This document shows positions 1 to 9,900 of a stretch of 61,001 nucleotides of DNA, piece by piece. Where the stretch lies: positions 14,156 to 75,156 of the forward strand of contig NZ_KE384355.1 in NCBI RefSeq assembly GCF_000425365.1, given 5' to 3'. Source of the stretch: Rubritepida flocculans DSM 14296 (GTDB lineage: Bacteria; Pseudomonadota; Alphaproteobacteria; Acetobacterales; Acetobacteraceae). Positions within the stretch are counted from its first letter, which is position 1. Each line of letters opens with the position of its first letter. The notes beneath the pieces are model-generated. The model searched no databases, was not told where the DNA came from, and saw nothing but the letters and a program-made list of their open reading frames with translations. The translations under genes were made by a program, and so were the position numbers.

Positions 1-10
1 GCAAGGGAGA

Positions 11-384
11 AGTGTAGCGATGCCCGGGGCGGCCGCAAACCGCAGCGTGGACCTGTCCGGGTCCATGGGCCATGCCAGTGTAGCGATGCCCGGGGCGGCC
101 GCAAACCGCAGCTGCGCGCCGGTCCTGCCCGGCGAGACGCTGAGTGTAGCGATGCCCGGGGCGGCCGCAAACCGCAGCGAAACGGCGCTCGACGCGCTCG
201 CCGGCGCGAAGTGTAGCGATGCCCGGGGCGGCCGCAAACCGCAACTCGCGCCGCGACGGTGTGCTGTCATTCGTCAGTGTAGCGATGCCCCGGGGCGGCC
301 GCGGCGGCAAACCGCAGCGCTGGCCGCGCCGGTATGGTCCCGCCATTGAGCGTAGCGGCGCCCGGAGCGGCCGCAAACAGTAGG
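11..384 (-). CRISPR. CRISPR array end, type II-C-like repeats
   Basis: Six 36-bp repeats are seen at 11-46, 77-112, 143-178, 210-245, 276-318 and 349-384, separated by five unrelated spacers of 30, 30, 31, 30 and 30 bp. The 66-bp period is typical of type II arrays. Read on the minus strand the repeat begins GCTGCGGTTTGCGG and ends CATCGCTACACT, resembling type II-C repeats, which start near GTTG and end in GCTACAAT-like sequence. The first three copies are identical, the fourth has one change, the fifth carries 7 extra bases and the sixth is clearly decayed, as expected at an array terminus. No cas gene lies in the window, so the array probably continues to the left. Subtype and transcription direction are inferred from repeat sequence only. 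Confidence 0.85.
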
Positions 385-800
385 ACGGGTGCGGCTCCGA
401 TCACCACCGTGACGGGTCCTGATCTCGCGAAAGGGGGGCGTGTCAGGCGGCAAGTTCAGCGCGCCGCGCCGATTGCCCCGGCAATCGCTTCGCTGAATCC
501 GAACCGCGGACTCCCGCAGAAAGCAATGGAAAAACAACCGCCTAACCCTTGTAGACTGAATCGGCCAAGTCCCAAGGTCCGGAGAGAAATGGGCGGAGAG
601 AGACGCCCAAAGGCCTGTCGCTGCGACGTCGAAGTATCAACCCGGCCGCGTAAACCCAGGCCAAACCTGCGCCTCAGCGCGGTGCACTGACCAGGAGAGA
701 CAGGTTGTGAGAGAGAAGAATGGAGCAGCGGTAGGAACCGGAGAATGAAATTCTCTGGGGTGCGCCCGCTCGGGACCCGTCCTGAACAGCTTCTCTACCT
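385..800. other. Intergenic region without a recognisable gene
   Basis: Short open frames here have no recognisable domain and no convincing ribosome binding site. The stretch lies between the CRISPR array and the first copper promoter. I looked for a tracrRNA anti-repeat matching the CRISPR repeat and saw none apart from the decayed terminal repeat itself. Confidence 0.5.
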
Positions 801-834
801 GACAAACTTTGTCACAGCGATGAGAAGCTCTGTC
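801..834 (+). promoter_or_regulatory. Copper box 1 (CusR/CopR-type operator-promoter)
   Basis: TGACAAACTTTGTCA at 801-815 is a near-perfect dyad TGACA-N5-TGTCA, matching the established CusR/CopR copper box (TGACAA-N2-TTGTCA). The bases after it, TGAGAAGC and then GTC, recur at the same distance after the boxes at 2716 and 17186, so the conserved element extends through about 834 and probably includes the core promoter. It lies 87 bp before the gene at 903. The likely binder is the response regulator at 10494-11246 (inference). Confidence 0.75.
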
Positions 835-902
835 GGGTGAACACGCGCACAAAGCCTTCATGAGAACGGCATCCGCCGCCTCGAAATGAAGGAAATGAAC
901 GC

Positions 903-1241
903 ATGCGCAACCCGCTCATCCTTGCCGTCGGCCTCGCCATGATCGCAGGCGCTGCGATGGCCCACGACCCCAGCGGGCGCCCTGAGGCGGGCGCCTTCGT
1001 GCCGCACGTCGTCGGCGCGAACGGCGACGGCACGCCCGAGATCCACCGCCCCGCGGGCAGCACGCACGACGCCGCCTCCAACGGCGTCGCTCGCCCGACC
1101 GGAGGCGCGGACGACAACTCGATCACCTACACCGGCCCGCAGCGTGGGTCCTTCGGCTTCCCGACTGCGGCGCGCGTGGTGGACAACGTCGATGGTCAGC
1201 CGGTGGTGGAGCATGGTCATCGGCCGGCAGGCAGCCGCTGA
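903..1241 (+). CDS. Small secreted protein of the copper locus, unknown function
   Basis: A 112-aa protein with a clear Sec signal peptide (hydrophobic stretch ending in AGAAMA followed by HDPSG). The mature part is Gly/Pro/Asp-rich with scattered His residues and no domain I recognise. The ATG at 903 follows AAGGA at a good distance. It is the first gene after copper box 1 and lies 61 bp before the multicopper oxidase, so the two probably form one copper-induced unit. A periplasmic copper-related role is inferred from context only. Confidence 0.7.
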   Translation: MRNPLILAVGLAMIAGAAMAHDPSGRPEAGAFVPHVVGANGDGTPEIHRPAGSTHDAASNGVARPTGGADDNSITYTGPQRGSFGFPTAARVVDNVDGQPVVEHGHRPAGSR

Positions 1242-1302
1242 AGACCCTCGGCGGGGGCCATCGACCCCCGCCCCTCTCCGCACCTCGCCAAGGCATCTCC
1301 CG

Positions 1303-2718
1303 ATGAACCGCCGTGATCTTCTGCTCAGCGCCGTGGCGCTGTCTCTCCCTGCGAACGTCGGTGCGATGGCGCAGGAAGCGCCCTTCACCATCCGAGTCAC
1401 CACCCGACAGATCGACATCAAAGGCCGAGCGGCGCGCGTCTTCGGGCTGGTCGGTCAGGATGGCCGCCCTGGATGGACGGGCCGCGCCGGCGACGGATTT
1501 GCCGTCCGCGTCGTCAACGACCAGGCCGAGCCGACCGGCATCCATTGGCACGGCCCAACGCCACCGTGGCGCCAAGACGGTGTGCCGGGTGTTTCGATGG
1601 AGCCGATTCCGTCGGGCGCAAGCCAGGACTTCCGCTTCCCGCTCGACAAGCCGGGCACACACTGGATGCACAGCCACCTGGGCATGCAGAAGCAGGCCCT
1701 GATGGCGGCGCCGCTCATCGTGCGCCATGCCTCACCGCGCGACGAGCAGGAGGTCGTCGTGCTGCTGCAAGACTTCAGCTTCACCCCGGCCGATGAATTG
1801 CTGGCCCGATTGCTCGGTGGTGAAGGGGGCGCAGTCCCGCACGGGTCGGCAGCAGCGCCCCATGGCGCCATGGGCGGCATGGGTCTTGTCGATCGGCTGC
1901 GCGGTCTTGTCGGACTCGCCCGCCGGGGAGCGATGCCGATGGACGTCAACGACATCGAGTACGATGCCTACCTCGCCAACGACCGAACCCTCGACGATCC
2001 GGAGGTGGTCGCGATCGAGGCGCGGGCGCGCGTACGCCTCCGCGTCATCAACGGGTCCGCAGCCACAGGTTTCCATCTCGACCTCGGCGAGTTGTCCGGA
2101 ACCCTGGTCGCCGTGGACGGGGACGACCTGGCCGAGCCGTTGAGGGTCTCCTCCGTGCCGCTGGCAGTGTCGCAGCGGGCCGACGTTCTGCTGGATATGC
2201 CGGCAGGAACGGGTGTCGTGCCCGTGATGTTCCGCCGCGAAGGTGCGCGAGAGCGCACGGCCATCCTGCTGCGACCACCGGGGGCGCCCATTCGCCGTAT
2301 TTCAGAGCTCGGAGACCCCGCCCCGGCCATCGGCTTGGAACTCGAAACACGGATGCGCGGTCCCGCCATACCGGTGCGCCCCGCGCGGAGCGTCATCGTG
2401 CCGCTGACCGGCGACATGGCCAGTTATCGGTGGGGGATGGGCGACGTTCCGCCATTGCGGCGGGGCGAGCGCATCGAGCTCGAGTTGCGCAACACCACCA
2501 TGATGTCCCACCCGATGCACTTGCACGGTCACCGCTTCCAGGTCGTGGCCATCGACGGACGCCGGCTTCAGGGCGCGAGCCGCGACACAGTTTTGGTGCC
2601 GCCGATGCAGCGCGTGACGATCGCCTTTGAGGCGGACAACCCCGGCCCGTGGCCGTTTCACTGTCACCATCTCTACCACCAGGTGCGCGGCATGGAGACG
2701 CTGGTCCGCTACGCCTGA
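1303..2718 (+). CDS. Multicopper oxidase, periplasmic (CueO/CopA type)
   Basis: A 471-aa three-cupredoxin multicopper oxidase, expected to oxidise periplasmic Cu(I) to the less toxic Cu(II). All four copper-ligand motifs are visible: HWHG (81-84), HSH in HWMHSHLG, HPMHLHGH near the C-terminus, and HCH at 453-455 followed by a ligand His and a Met, giving the type 1 site. The N-terminus has a twin-arginine motif (NRRDLLL) before a hydrophobic stretch ending AMAQ, so Tat export of the folded enzyme is likely. I chose the ATG at 1303, not an upstream in-frame start, because it begins this signal. The protein is shorter than CueO (about 516 aa) and lacks a long Met-rich insert. Its TGA stop is also the first triplet of copper box 2. 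Confidence 0.93.
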   Translation: MNRRDLLLSAVALSLPANVGAMAQEAPFTIRVTTRQIDIKGRAARVFGLVGQDGRPGWTGRAGDGFAVRVVNDQAEPTGIHWHGPTPPWRQDGVPGVSMEPIPSGASQDFRFPLDKPGTHWMHSHLGMQKQALMAAPLIVRHASPRDEQEVVVLLQDFSFTPADELLARLLGGEGGAVPHGSAAAPHGAMGGMGLVDRLRGLVGLARRGAMPMDVNDIEYDAYLANDRTLDDPEVVAIEARARVRLRVINGSAATGFHLDLGELSGTLVAVDGDDLAEPLRVSSVPLAVSQRADVLLDMPAGTGVVPVMFRREGARERTAILLRPPGAPIRRISELGDPAPAIGLELETRMRGPAIPVRPARSVIVPLTGDMASYRWGMGDVPPLRRGERIELELRNTTMMSHPMHLHGHRFQVVAIDGRRLQGASRDTVLVPPMQRVTIAFEADNPGPWPFHCHHLYHQVRGMETLVRYA

Positions 2719-2749
2719 CATGTTTTGTCACACTGGTGACAAGCATCGT
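2716..2749 (+). promoter_or_regulatory. Copper box 2 upstream of the efflux operon
   Basis: TGACATGTTTTGTCA at 2716-2730 is identical to the box at 17186 and fits TGACA-N5-TGTCA. The extension TGACAAGC then GTC is shared in position with boxes 1 and 4. Its first three bases are the oxidase stop codon. It lies 70 bp before the first efflux gene and likely drives the long efflux/two-component operon 2801-12562, giving CopRS autoregulation (inference). Confidence 0.75.
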
Positions 2750-2800
2750 CGTGCGCGAGCGGGCACCAGGACCAATCGGTACTACAGGGACTGCGACTCC

Positions 2801-4009
2801 ATGATCAGGGCCAGTGCGCGATGCACTACCGCCGTTGTCGCCGGGTTGCTCTGGCTGACGCCCCCTTTGGCGTCGGCTGCCAATCTGCAAGAGGGCTTCA
2901 CAGCGGCTACGAGGTTGGATGCCGAGTTGCGCAGTATCGCCGCCCGGCGAGAAGCGGCGCTGGCCCGCGCTGCCCGCGCAGATTCCCTCCTGCCGGGTGC
3001 ACCGGTCGCGGCACTCGCCTACCGTTCCGACCAGCTGAGCGGCAATCGTGGCCTTCGCGAATATGAGGGCGAACTCGATGTGCCCGTGTGGTTGCCCGGT
3101 GAAGCGCGTGCGCTCCGCCAGGCGGCCGAGGCGGCGGTCACGTCCTTGGACGCCCAGGGCGCACGACGTCGGCTCCTCCTGGCCGGCGAAGTCCGGACCG
3201 CTTACTGGAATTGGGCAATGGCGGATGCCGCACGTGCAGCCGCGCAGCAGCGAGTCACGCTCGCTCGGTCGCTGGAGCGTGACACCGCGCGCCAGGTGCG
3301 CGGCGGCAACATGCCCCAGACAGAGGCATTGCTCGCGCTCGCCGATCTGCGCGAGGCCGAGGCGAGCCTCCAGACTGCCGAGCTTGATCGGCGCGCCGCC
3401 GCGATCGCGTTCCGCACCTTGACCGGCACCATGCCATCCGCCGGGCCACCTGAGTCGCCTGCACCAGGACGGGTGGCGACAGACCCTCGCATCGGCGCAG
3501 CCCAGGCGGCGATCGGGGCAGCGCAGCGGGAGGAGCGGCTGGTCGCAGCACGCGACCGCGCCAATCCCGAGATCGGGGTCCAGCTCCGCTACGAACGCGA
3601 CGCCTTCGAACAGCCGTGGGGCACACGCGTGCTGCTGCGGATGGCAATTCCCTTCCAGAATCCCCCGCTTCAGCGCGAGAGGCTTGCAGAGGCACGCGCT
3701 GCAATGTCGGCGGGTGTTGCGGAATTGCACAGCGCGGAGCGCACGGTCGCATCGGCGGCAGACGCCGCGCGTGCAACTCGCGAAACCGCAGAGGCCGTTA
3801 TGGTCACTGCCCAGGCCCGTCATGATGCGGTGCGACGGCAGGCTGCTCTCGCTGAGGCCGCGCTGCGTGCTGGGCAACTGCCGTTGATCGAGCTGGTGCG
3901 TGTCCGCGGCCAGTTGGCGGATGCGGACGCGGCCCTCCGTCGCGCACGTGTGAACGCTGCCCGCAGCGTATCGGTCCTGAACCAGGCGCAGGGGGTGCTG
4001 CCCGAATGA
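2801..4009 (+). CDS. TolC-family outer-membrane channel, metal efflux (CusC/CzcC-like), copy 1
   Basis: A 402-aa protein with a signal peptide (hydrophobic segment ending ASAA) and two long alpha-helical hairpin regions rich in Ala, Arg, Glu and Leu, characteristic of the TolC outer-membrane efflux family. It should form the exit duct of the RND system encoded downstream. The ATG at 2801 starts the signal peptide; the open frame upstream overlaps the oxidase gene and copper box and is not used. Its stop overlaps the next start by 4 bp. It shares long blocks with the next gene, including the WLPGEARALR and GQLPLIELVRVRGQLADADA segments, so the two are tandem paralogues. Confidence 0.88.
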   Translation: MIRASARCTTAVVAGLLWLTPPLASAANLQEGFTAATRLDAELRSIAARREAALARAARADSLLPGAPVAALAYRSDQLSGNRGLREYEGELDVPVWLPGEARALRQAAEAAVTSLDAQGARRRLLLAGEVRTAYWNWAMADAARAAAQQRVTLARSLERDTARQVRGGNMPQTEALLALADLREAEASLQTAELDRRAAAIAFRTLTGTMPSAGPPESPAPGRVATDPRIGAAQAAIGAAQREERLVAARDRANPEIGVQLRYERDAFEQPWGTRVLLRMAIPFQNPPLQRERLAEARAAMSAGVAELHSAERTVASAADAARATRETAEAVMVTAQARHDAVRRQAALAEAALRAGQLPLIELVRVRGQLADADAALRRARVNAARSVSVLNQAQGVLPE

Positions 4010-5217
4010 TCCCCCTCCTGCTCGCCGCAGCGGTGTTGACGACGCTGTCCGCACACGGCGCAAGCGCGGCCGATCTGCGCGAGGGCTTCACACGTGCGCT
4101 CGGCCTCAATGCGGAACTTCGCACACTCGAGGCGCAGCGCGACGTTCTAGTGGCGCGCCGCGCACGGGGAGATGCGCTGCTTCCGCTGGCCCCCACTGTG
4201 CAGGGTGGGGTGCGATCCGATGCGATCGCCCAGAACAGGGGCTACCTGCAACTGGAGGCCGGCGGCACGGCCCCGCTTTGGCTTCCGGGAGAGGCGCGTG
4301 CCCTGCGCGGCGCAGCAGATGCGCAGATGACTGCACTCGCCGCGCAGATAGCCAGACAGCGCCTCCTGCTGGCTGGCGAGGTCCGGACGGCCTACTGGAC
4401 CTGGGCCATCGCGTCCGCCGAGGAAGAGGCCCAACGGGCGCGCGTCAGCCAGGCCGCGGCACTCGAGCGTGACCTCACCCGACAGGTGCGGGCTGGACAG
4501 TCTCCCGAGGCTGATCGCCTGGTGGCCGTTGCCGCGCTGCGAGAGGCAGAGGGCGCATTGCGCGAGCGGCGTCTCGCGGCGCGCGAAGCCGCGATCGCCT
4601 TCCGCACCCTCACCGGCGCCGAGCCCAGCGCTGGCGGTGAGGAGCGTCCCTCCCCCCAGGCGAATGGCAGGCAAGCGCCCTCCGATGCCGACCCTCGGCT
4701 GGTTGCCGGCCGAGCCGCGGTGGAGGCGGGACGTGCCGGCGAGCGTCTTGCCGCCGCGCGGGATCGAGAGAACCCGACCCTAAACGGGCAGGTTCGCTGG
4801 CAGCGCGACGCACGGGGGGATGCCCTCCAGCCCAACCTCATGGTGGGCGGTGCCCTCCCGCTCAGGCACGGGCCGACATACCGCGAGCAGCTCGCCGAGG
4901 CGCGCGCCGGGACAGTTGCCGCGGAGGCAGAGCTGGCCGCTGCCGAGCGCACCCTGCGCGGTTCTATGGATCGCGCCCGGGCCGCAAGGGAGACGGCACT
5001 CGAACTGGCACGTCTCGCCGAAGCGCGACACGCCGCGCTGCGCCAACAGGCGGGACTGTTCGAGCAATCCTATCGGGCGGGGCAGCTTCCGCTCATCGAA
5101 CTGGTGCGCGTGCGCGGCCAGTTGGCGGACGCCGACGCCGCACGCCGGCGGGCGCGCGCCGAAGCCGGACGCGCCGCCTCCGACGTCAATCAGTATCTTG
5201 GAGTGGAACCCCGGTGA
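4006..5217 (+). CDS. TolC-family outer-membrane channel, metal efflux, copy 2
   Basis: A 403-aa paralogue of the preceding gene with its own signal peptide (ending GASAA) and the same helical repeats and conserved segments near the middle and C-terminus. Translation is coupled to its neighbours: it overlaps the upstream gene as ATGA, and its TGA is followed at once by the adaptor start. TolC ducts are trimers, so two co-expressed paralogues could form mixed trimers or serve two pumps; which of these applies cannot be told from sequence. Some coding runs are near-identical between the copies, suggesting recent duplication or gene conversion. Confidence 0.87.
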   Translation: MIPLLLAAAVLTTLSAHGASAADLREGFTRALGLNAELRTLEAQRDVLVARRARGDALLPLAPTVQGGVRSDAIAQNRGYLQLEAGGTAPLWLPGEARALRGAADAQMTALAAQIARQRLLLAGEVRTAYWTWAIASAEEEAQRARVSQAAALERDLTRQVRAGQSPEADRLVAVAALREAEGALRERRLAAREAAIAFRTLTGAEPSAGGEERPSPQANGRQAPSDADPRLVAGRAAVEAGRAGERLAAARDRENPTLNGQVRWQRDARGDALQPNLMVGGALPLRHGPTYREQLAEARAGTVAAEAELAAAERTLRGSMDRARAARETALELARLAEARHAALRQQAGLFEQSYRAGQLPLIELVRVRGQLADADAARRRARAEAGRAASDVNQYLGVEPR

Positions 5218-6911
5218 TGCGTCACGTCTTTCGCAGCCTTGTCCTGCTGCTTTCCATCGCCTCAGCTCCCGCGCTCGCACACCCGGGGCACGACGACGAG
5301 CCGGCGACTGTAGCTGCCGCGCTGCCGCGCGCCGAAGCCCACACGGACGTGTTCGAGATCGTCGCCGTCCTGCAGCCAGGCGGAGTCCTGACGATCTACC
5401 TTGACCGTTGGGCCGATAACGCACCTGTCGATGGAAGCGTCACGCTCTCGATCGACGGGCAGGAGGTGACAACGGAGCGGCAGGGCATTGGCTTGTTCGT
5501 CGCCCGCTCCCCCCTCCTGGCGCGCGCGGGCCCGCGTGACGTGGTATTCACGGTGACTGCCGGCGAAGAGATGGATCTCCTGACCGCGCGGCTTGAGGTT
5601 CCCGAGGCGCCGGCCGCCCACGGAGCCGGGGCGTCGGCACTTGCTTTTCTTCGCAGTACGGCAACGCAGCTGGCGATCGGGCTGATGCTGCTGGTCGTGG
5701 GCATTCTCGTGGGCCGCGGGAGCGTCCGCCGGGAGCTTCCACCGATGGTTGAGGAGGGTCAGCCCGCCGCACCGCCGGCCGCCAAGCCCCTGGTCACGGA
5801 GCCTGCGGCCCTGGCGCGGCGTGCCGCGGCACTCGTCCTGTTGGGGAGCCTGCTCGCCTCACCGGCCCTGGCAGACCCAGGTCATGGGGCCGCACCGGGT
5901 TCGACTTCGACCTTCGAAGCCCCGCGCCGTCTGGAGGACGGAGCGATCTTCGTGCCCAAGGGCTCGCAGCGCCTGTTGACCATCCGAACCCAGGTGGCGG
6001 CCGGCGGCGACGCGGCATCCACGTTGCGGATGGTCGGCACGCTGGTGCCTGACCCCAACGCATCGGGCCGCGTGCAGTCCTCGCAGCCTGGCCGCCTTGA
6101 ACCCAGCGAGCAGGGCTTCCCCATTCTCGGCCAGCGCGTGCAGCGCGGTCAGGTGCTGGCGTTCGTGACCCCGACCTACAGCGCAGCGGAGCGCGGCGGC
6201 CTGGTCCAGAATGCGGCCGAACTTGACGCGCAACTGACCATCCTCGAGGCGCGCGTACGTCGTCTGGTGGCGTTGCGCGGTAGCGTGTCCGAGCGCGAGA
6301 TATCGGAGGCGCAGGCCGAATTGGCAGGCGCCCGCCAGCGCCGCGCCGCCATTCAGCCGGCATTGTCCGGGCGGGAAGCGCTGGTGGCGCCGGTCTCGGG
6401 CGTGGTTTCGGCCGTGCGCGGCGCCGTCGGCCAGCTCGTCGACAGCCAGGTGTCGGTTTTCGACATCGTGGACCCGTCGCGCCTCTGGGTGGAGGCGCTC
6501 GCCTTCGACCGGCAGGGGATCGACAACGTCACGGGCGCCACCGCCACGCTGGCCGATGGCCGTTCGGTGGAGCTCTCCTTCATGGGGCGGGGGCTCACGG
6601 TGCGCCAGCAGGCCGTTCCGGTGAACTTCCGCGTCGAAAATCCGCCCGCCGATGCACCCATCGGGGCCTCGGTCATGGTGACCCTGCGCACGGCGCGCTC
6701 GGTTCGTGGCGTCGTGTTGCCGGCCGATGCGGTCGTGCGCTCGGCAGAGGGACCGCCCGTGGTCTTCGAGCATGTCTCGGCAGAGCGCTTCGCACCCCGC
6801 CAGGTGCGCGTGCAACCGCTCGATGGCACGCGCGTCGTCGTGACTGCGGGCCTGGAGCCAGGACGCAGGGTGGTGATCCAAGGCGCGAACCTGATAGCGC
6901 AGGTGCGCTGA
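5217..6911 (+). CDS. RND periplasmic adaptor (CusB/CzcB-like) with an extra N-terminal module
   Basis: A 564-aa membrane-fusion protein. The C-terminal 340 residues show the usual adaptor order: barrel-sandwich/lipoyl half, alpha-helical hairpin (about 315-365), second lipoyl half (segment ALVAPVSGVVSAVRGAVGQL), beta-barrel and membrane-proximal domain. The N-terminal 200 residues are unusual: a signal peptide ending ALA then HPGHDDE, a beta-rich domain, a transmembrane helix near 151-167, a Pro-rich linker, then a second signal-like hydrophobic segment (203-218) ending PALA and DPGHG. This looks like a fusion of two secreted proteins. Typical family members are about 400 aa. I used the ATG at 5217; a GTG at 5214 would overlap the upstream stop. 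Confidence 0.88.
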   Translation: MRHVFRSLVLLLSIASAPALAHPGHDDEPATVAAALPRAEAHTDVFEIVAVLQPGGVLTIYLDRWADNAPVDGSVTLSIDGQEVTTERQGIGLFVARSPLLARAGPRDVVFTVTAGEEMDLLTARLEVPEAPAAHGAGASALAFLRSTATQLAIGLMLLVVGILVGRGSVRRELPPMVEEGQPAAPPAAKPLVTEPAALARRAAALVLLGSLLASPALADPGHGAAPGSTSTFEAPRRLEDGAIFVPKGSQRLLTIRTQVAAGGDAASTLRMVGTLVPDPNASGRVQSSQPGRLEPSEQGFPILGQRVQRGQVLAFVTPTYSAAERGGLVQNAAELDAQLTILEARVRRLVALRGSVSEREISEAQAELAGARQRRAAIQPALSGREALVAPVSGVVSAVRGAVGQLVDSQVSVFDIVDPSRLWVEALAFDRQGIDNVTGATATLADGRSVELSFMGRGLTVRQQAVPVNFRVENPPADAPIGASVMVTLRTARSVRGVVLPADAVVRSAEGPPVVFEHVSAERFAPRQVRVQPLDGTRVVVTAGLEPGRRVVIQGANLIAQVR

Positions 6912-6914
6912 ACC

Positions 6915-9900
6915 ATGTTCTTCAATGCACTCGTCGGCTTCTCGCTCCGCAATCGTCTCTTCGTCCTGATCGCCGCACTGCTCGTGACTGGGTACGGCAT
7001 GTGGACGCTCTCGCGCATGCCGGTCGATGTCTTTCCGGACCTCAACAAGCCGACCGTCACGCTCATGACGGAGGCTGAGGGTTTCGCGCCTGAAGAGGTT
7101 GAGCAGCTGGTGTCTTTCCCCATCGAGACAGCGGTCAATGGGCTGCCTGGTGTTACCCGGGTGCGTTCCGTCTCCTCGGTCGGCCTGTCCATCGTCTTCG
7201 TGGAGTTCGATTGGGGGCAGGACATCTGGCGCGCGCGCCAACAGGTGAGCGAGCGCCTCAACCAGATCCAGGCACAGTTGCCGCCCAGGATCCTGCCGTC
7301 CATGGCTCCCGTCTCCTCCATCATGGGGGAGATCATGCTGGTGGCCGTCACCGCGCCGGCGGATGGCAGCGTCACGCCCATGCAACTGCGCGAGATCGCC
7401 GACTGGGTGATGCGGCCGCGCCTGCTGACGATCCCAGGCATCAGCCAGGTGATTCCGATCGGCGGTGAGGTCCGCCAGTTCCGCGTCATGCCCGACATGG
7501 CGCGTCTGCACGCCCTCGATCTGACCCACGAGCAGATGGTGGCGGCACTGCGTCAGTTCGGCGTCAACGCGGGCGGCGGCTATGTCGACCAGGCCGGCCG
7601 CGAGTTCATGATCCGCAACATCGGGCGCACCACGTCGCTGGAGGATTTGCGCAACGCGACCGTGGGGTTCCGTGAGGGTCAGCCCATTGCGCTCCGGCAA
7701 GTGGCGGAAGTGGAATTCGGTGCACGCGCCAAGCGCGGAGATGCCGGCGTGGATGGCGGCCCGGCCGTCATCCTCGGCATCGGCAAGCAGCCGGGGGCGG
7801 ACACCATCCAACTGACCCGCGCCGTGGAGCAAGCGCTGGCCGAACTGCAGCGCGGCATGCCGCGCGGCGTGGTCGCGGACCGCGTCAAATTTCGTCAGGC
7901 TGACTTCATCGAGCTTTCCATCGCCAACCTCCAGCAGGTGCTGGCGGAAGCCTTCATCGTCGTCGCCATCGTGCTGTTCGCCTTCCTCCTGAACACGCGC
8001 ACGACCTTCATCTCATTGACCGCGATTCCCCTCTCGATCCTGCTCACTGCCATCATCTTCGCGGCATTCGGACTGTCCATCAACACGATGACGCTGGGCG
8101 GGATCGCCATCGCCGTTGGCGAACTCGTGGACGATGCGGTGGTGGATGTGGAGAACATCTTCCGTCGCCTTCGCGAGAATCGTGAGAAACCTGTGCCGGA
8201 CGGTGCGCTGCAGGTCATCGCAGCCGCGAGCTCCGAGGTACGGTCGGGGATCGTCTACGCCACCCTCATCATCGTACTCGTGTTCCTGCCGCTTTTCGCG
8301 CTGTCGGGCATCGAGGGCAGGCTCTTCGCCCCATTGGGCGTGGCCTACATCGTCTCGATCCTCTGCTCGTTGCTGGTCTCGATCACCGTCACACCGGTGC
8401 TGTGCTACTACATGTTGCCGCGAATGAAGCGGATGGCGCACGGCGATGGCTGGCTGGTCCGCAAACTCAAGGCCGGCAATGAAAGGGCGCTGCGTTGGGC
8501 CTTCGGGCACCGCTCGCTCGTGCTCGGCTTCGCCGGTGCCGGCGTGGTGTTGGCAGGTGTGGCCGCTGCCTACCTGCCGCGCGCGTTCCTGCCGCCCTTC
8601 AACGAGGGCACGATTGTCATCAGCCTGACCTATCAGCCTGGAATTTCGCTCGCGCAGTCCGATGCTCTCGGGACGGTCGCCGAGCGCCTGGTCATGGCGG
8701 TGCCGGAGGTGAAGGGTGTAGGGCGCCGCACCGGGCGTGCGGAGCTTGATGAGCATGCCGAGGGTGTTCACACCTCCGAGCTTGACCTGGACCTGCGTGA
8801 GAGTGGCCGGCCGCGCGCCGAGGTTCTGGCCGATATCCGCACACGGCTATCGGCGCTTCCAGCAGCAGTGAATCTTGGCCAGCCGATCTCCCACCGGCTT
8901 GATCACATGCTCTCCGGGGTCAGGGCACAGATCGCGCTGAAGGTGTTCGGCGACGACCTCGATACATTGCGGACCTTGTCGGAGACGCTCCGCGTCCGGC
9001 TGGCCGCCAACGTGCAGGGGCTCGCCGATCTTCAACTGGAGCGGCAGGTCCGTGTACCCCAGCTCCGCATCGCGGTGGATCATGAACGCGCCGCCCTCTA
9101 CGGCGTTTCCGCCGCCGCGCTCACCGAAACGCTGCAATCCCTGACTGGCGGGACAGTCATCAGCCAGATCATGGATGGGCCGCGCCGCTTCGACGTGGTG
9201 ATGCGGCTCTCCGATGCGGACCGAACGACGGCGCGCCTGGCCGAGGCGCTTGTTGAAACGCCCGGTGGCCGCGTCCCGCTGCGTATGCTCGCGACCGTGG
9301 AGGAAGCCGACGGCCCGAACCAGATCCTGCGCGAGGGTGCGCGGCGCCGCATGGTGGTGCTCGCGAACACCGCCCCTGGGGCCGACATGGCCGCGGTGAT
9401 CGCCGCCATCCGCGAGGAGGTCGCGCGCATGCCGATGCCGCCCGGATATACCACCAGCCTGGAGGGAACCTTCCAGGCACAGGAGGAGGCGATGCGGACC
9501 ATCGGCGTGTTGGCCGTGGTGTCGCTCTCCCTGATTTTCGTTGTGCTCTACTCGCGCTACCGCTCGGCCATGCTCGCCGCCATCATCATGGGCAACGTGC
9601 CGCTGGCGTTGATCGGTGCCGTGGCGGCGCTCTGGATCAGTGGGCAGCCGCTCTCCGTCGCCACCATGGTGGGCTTCGTGACGCTGACAGGCATCACCAC
9701 GCGCAACGGCATCCTCAAGGTGAGCCACTACCTGAACCTCGCATTGCACGAGGGTGAGCGCTGGGGGCTTGCCCTGGTGCTGCGCGGCAGTGCCGAGCGG
9801 TTGACGCCCGTCCTCATGACGGCACTCTCAGCGGGCCTTGCGCTGATTCCGCTGGCGATCGGCGCCGATGCGCCGGGCAAGGAGATCCTCCACCCGGTGG

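Noticed and set aside
349-384. Sixth CRISPR repeat read as a tracrRNA anti-repeat
   Set aside because: The following plus-strand sequence lacks the nexus and terminator hairpins with a T-run expected of a tracrRNA. A decayed terminal repeat is simpler.
334-690. Plus-strand frame of 118 codons after the CRISPR array
   Set aside because: It begins inside the last spacer and decayed repeat, has no ribosome site and no domain-like sequence.
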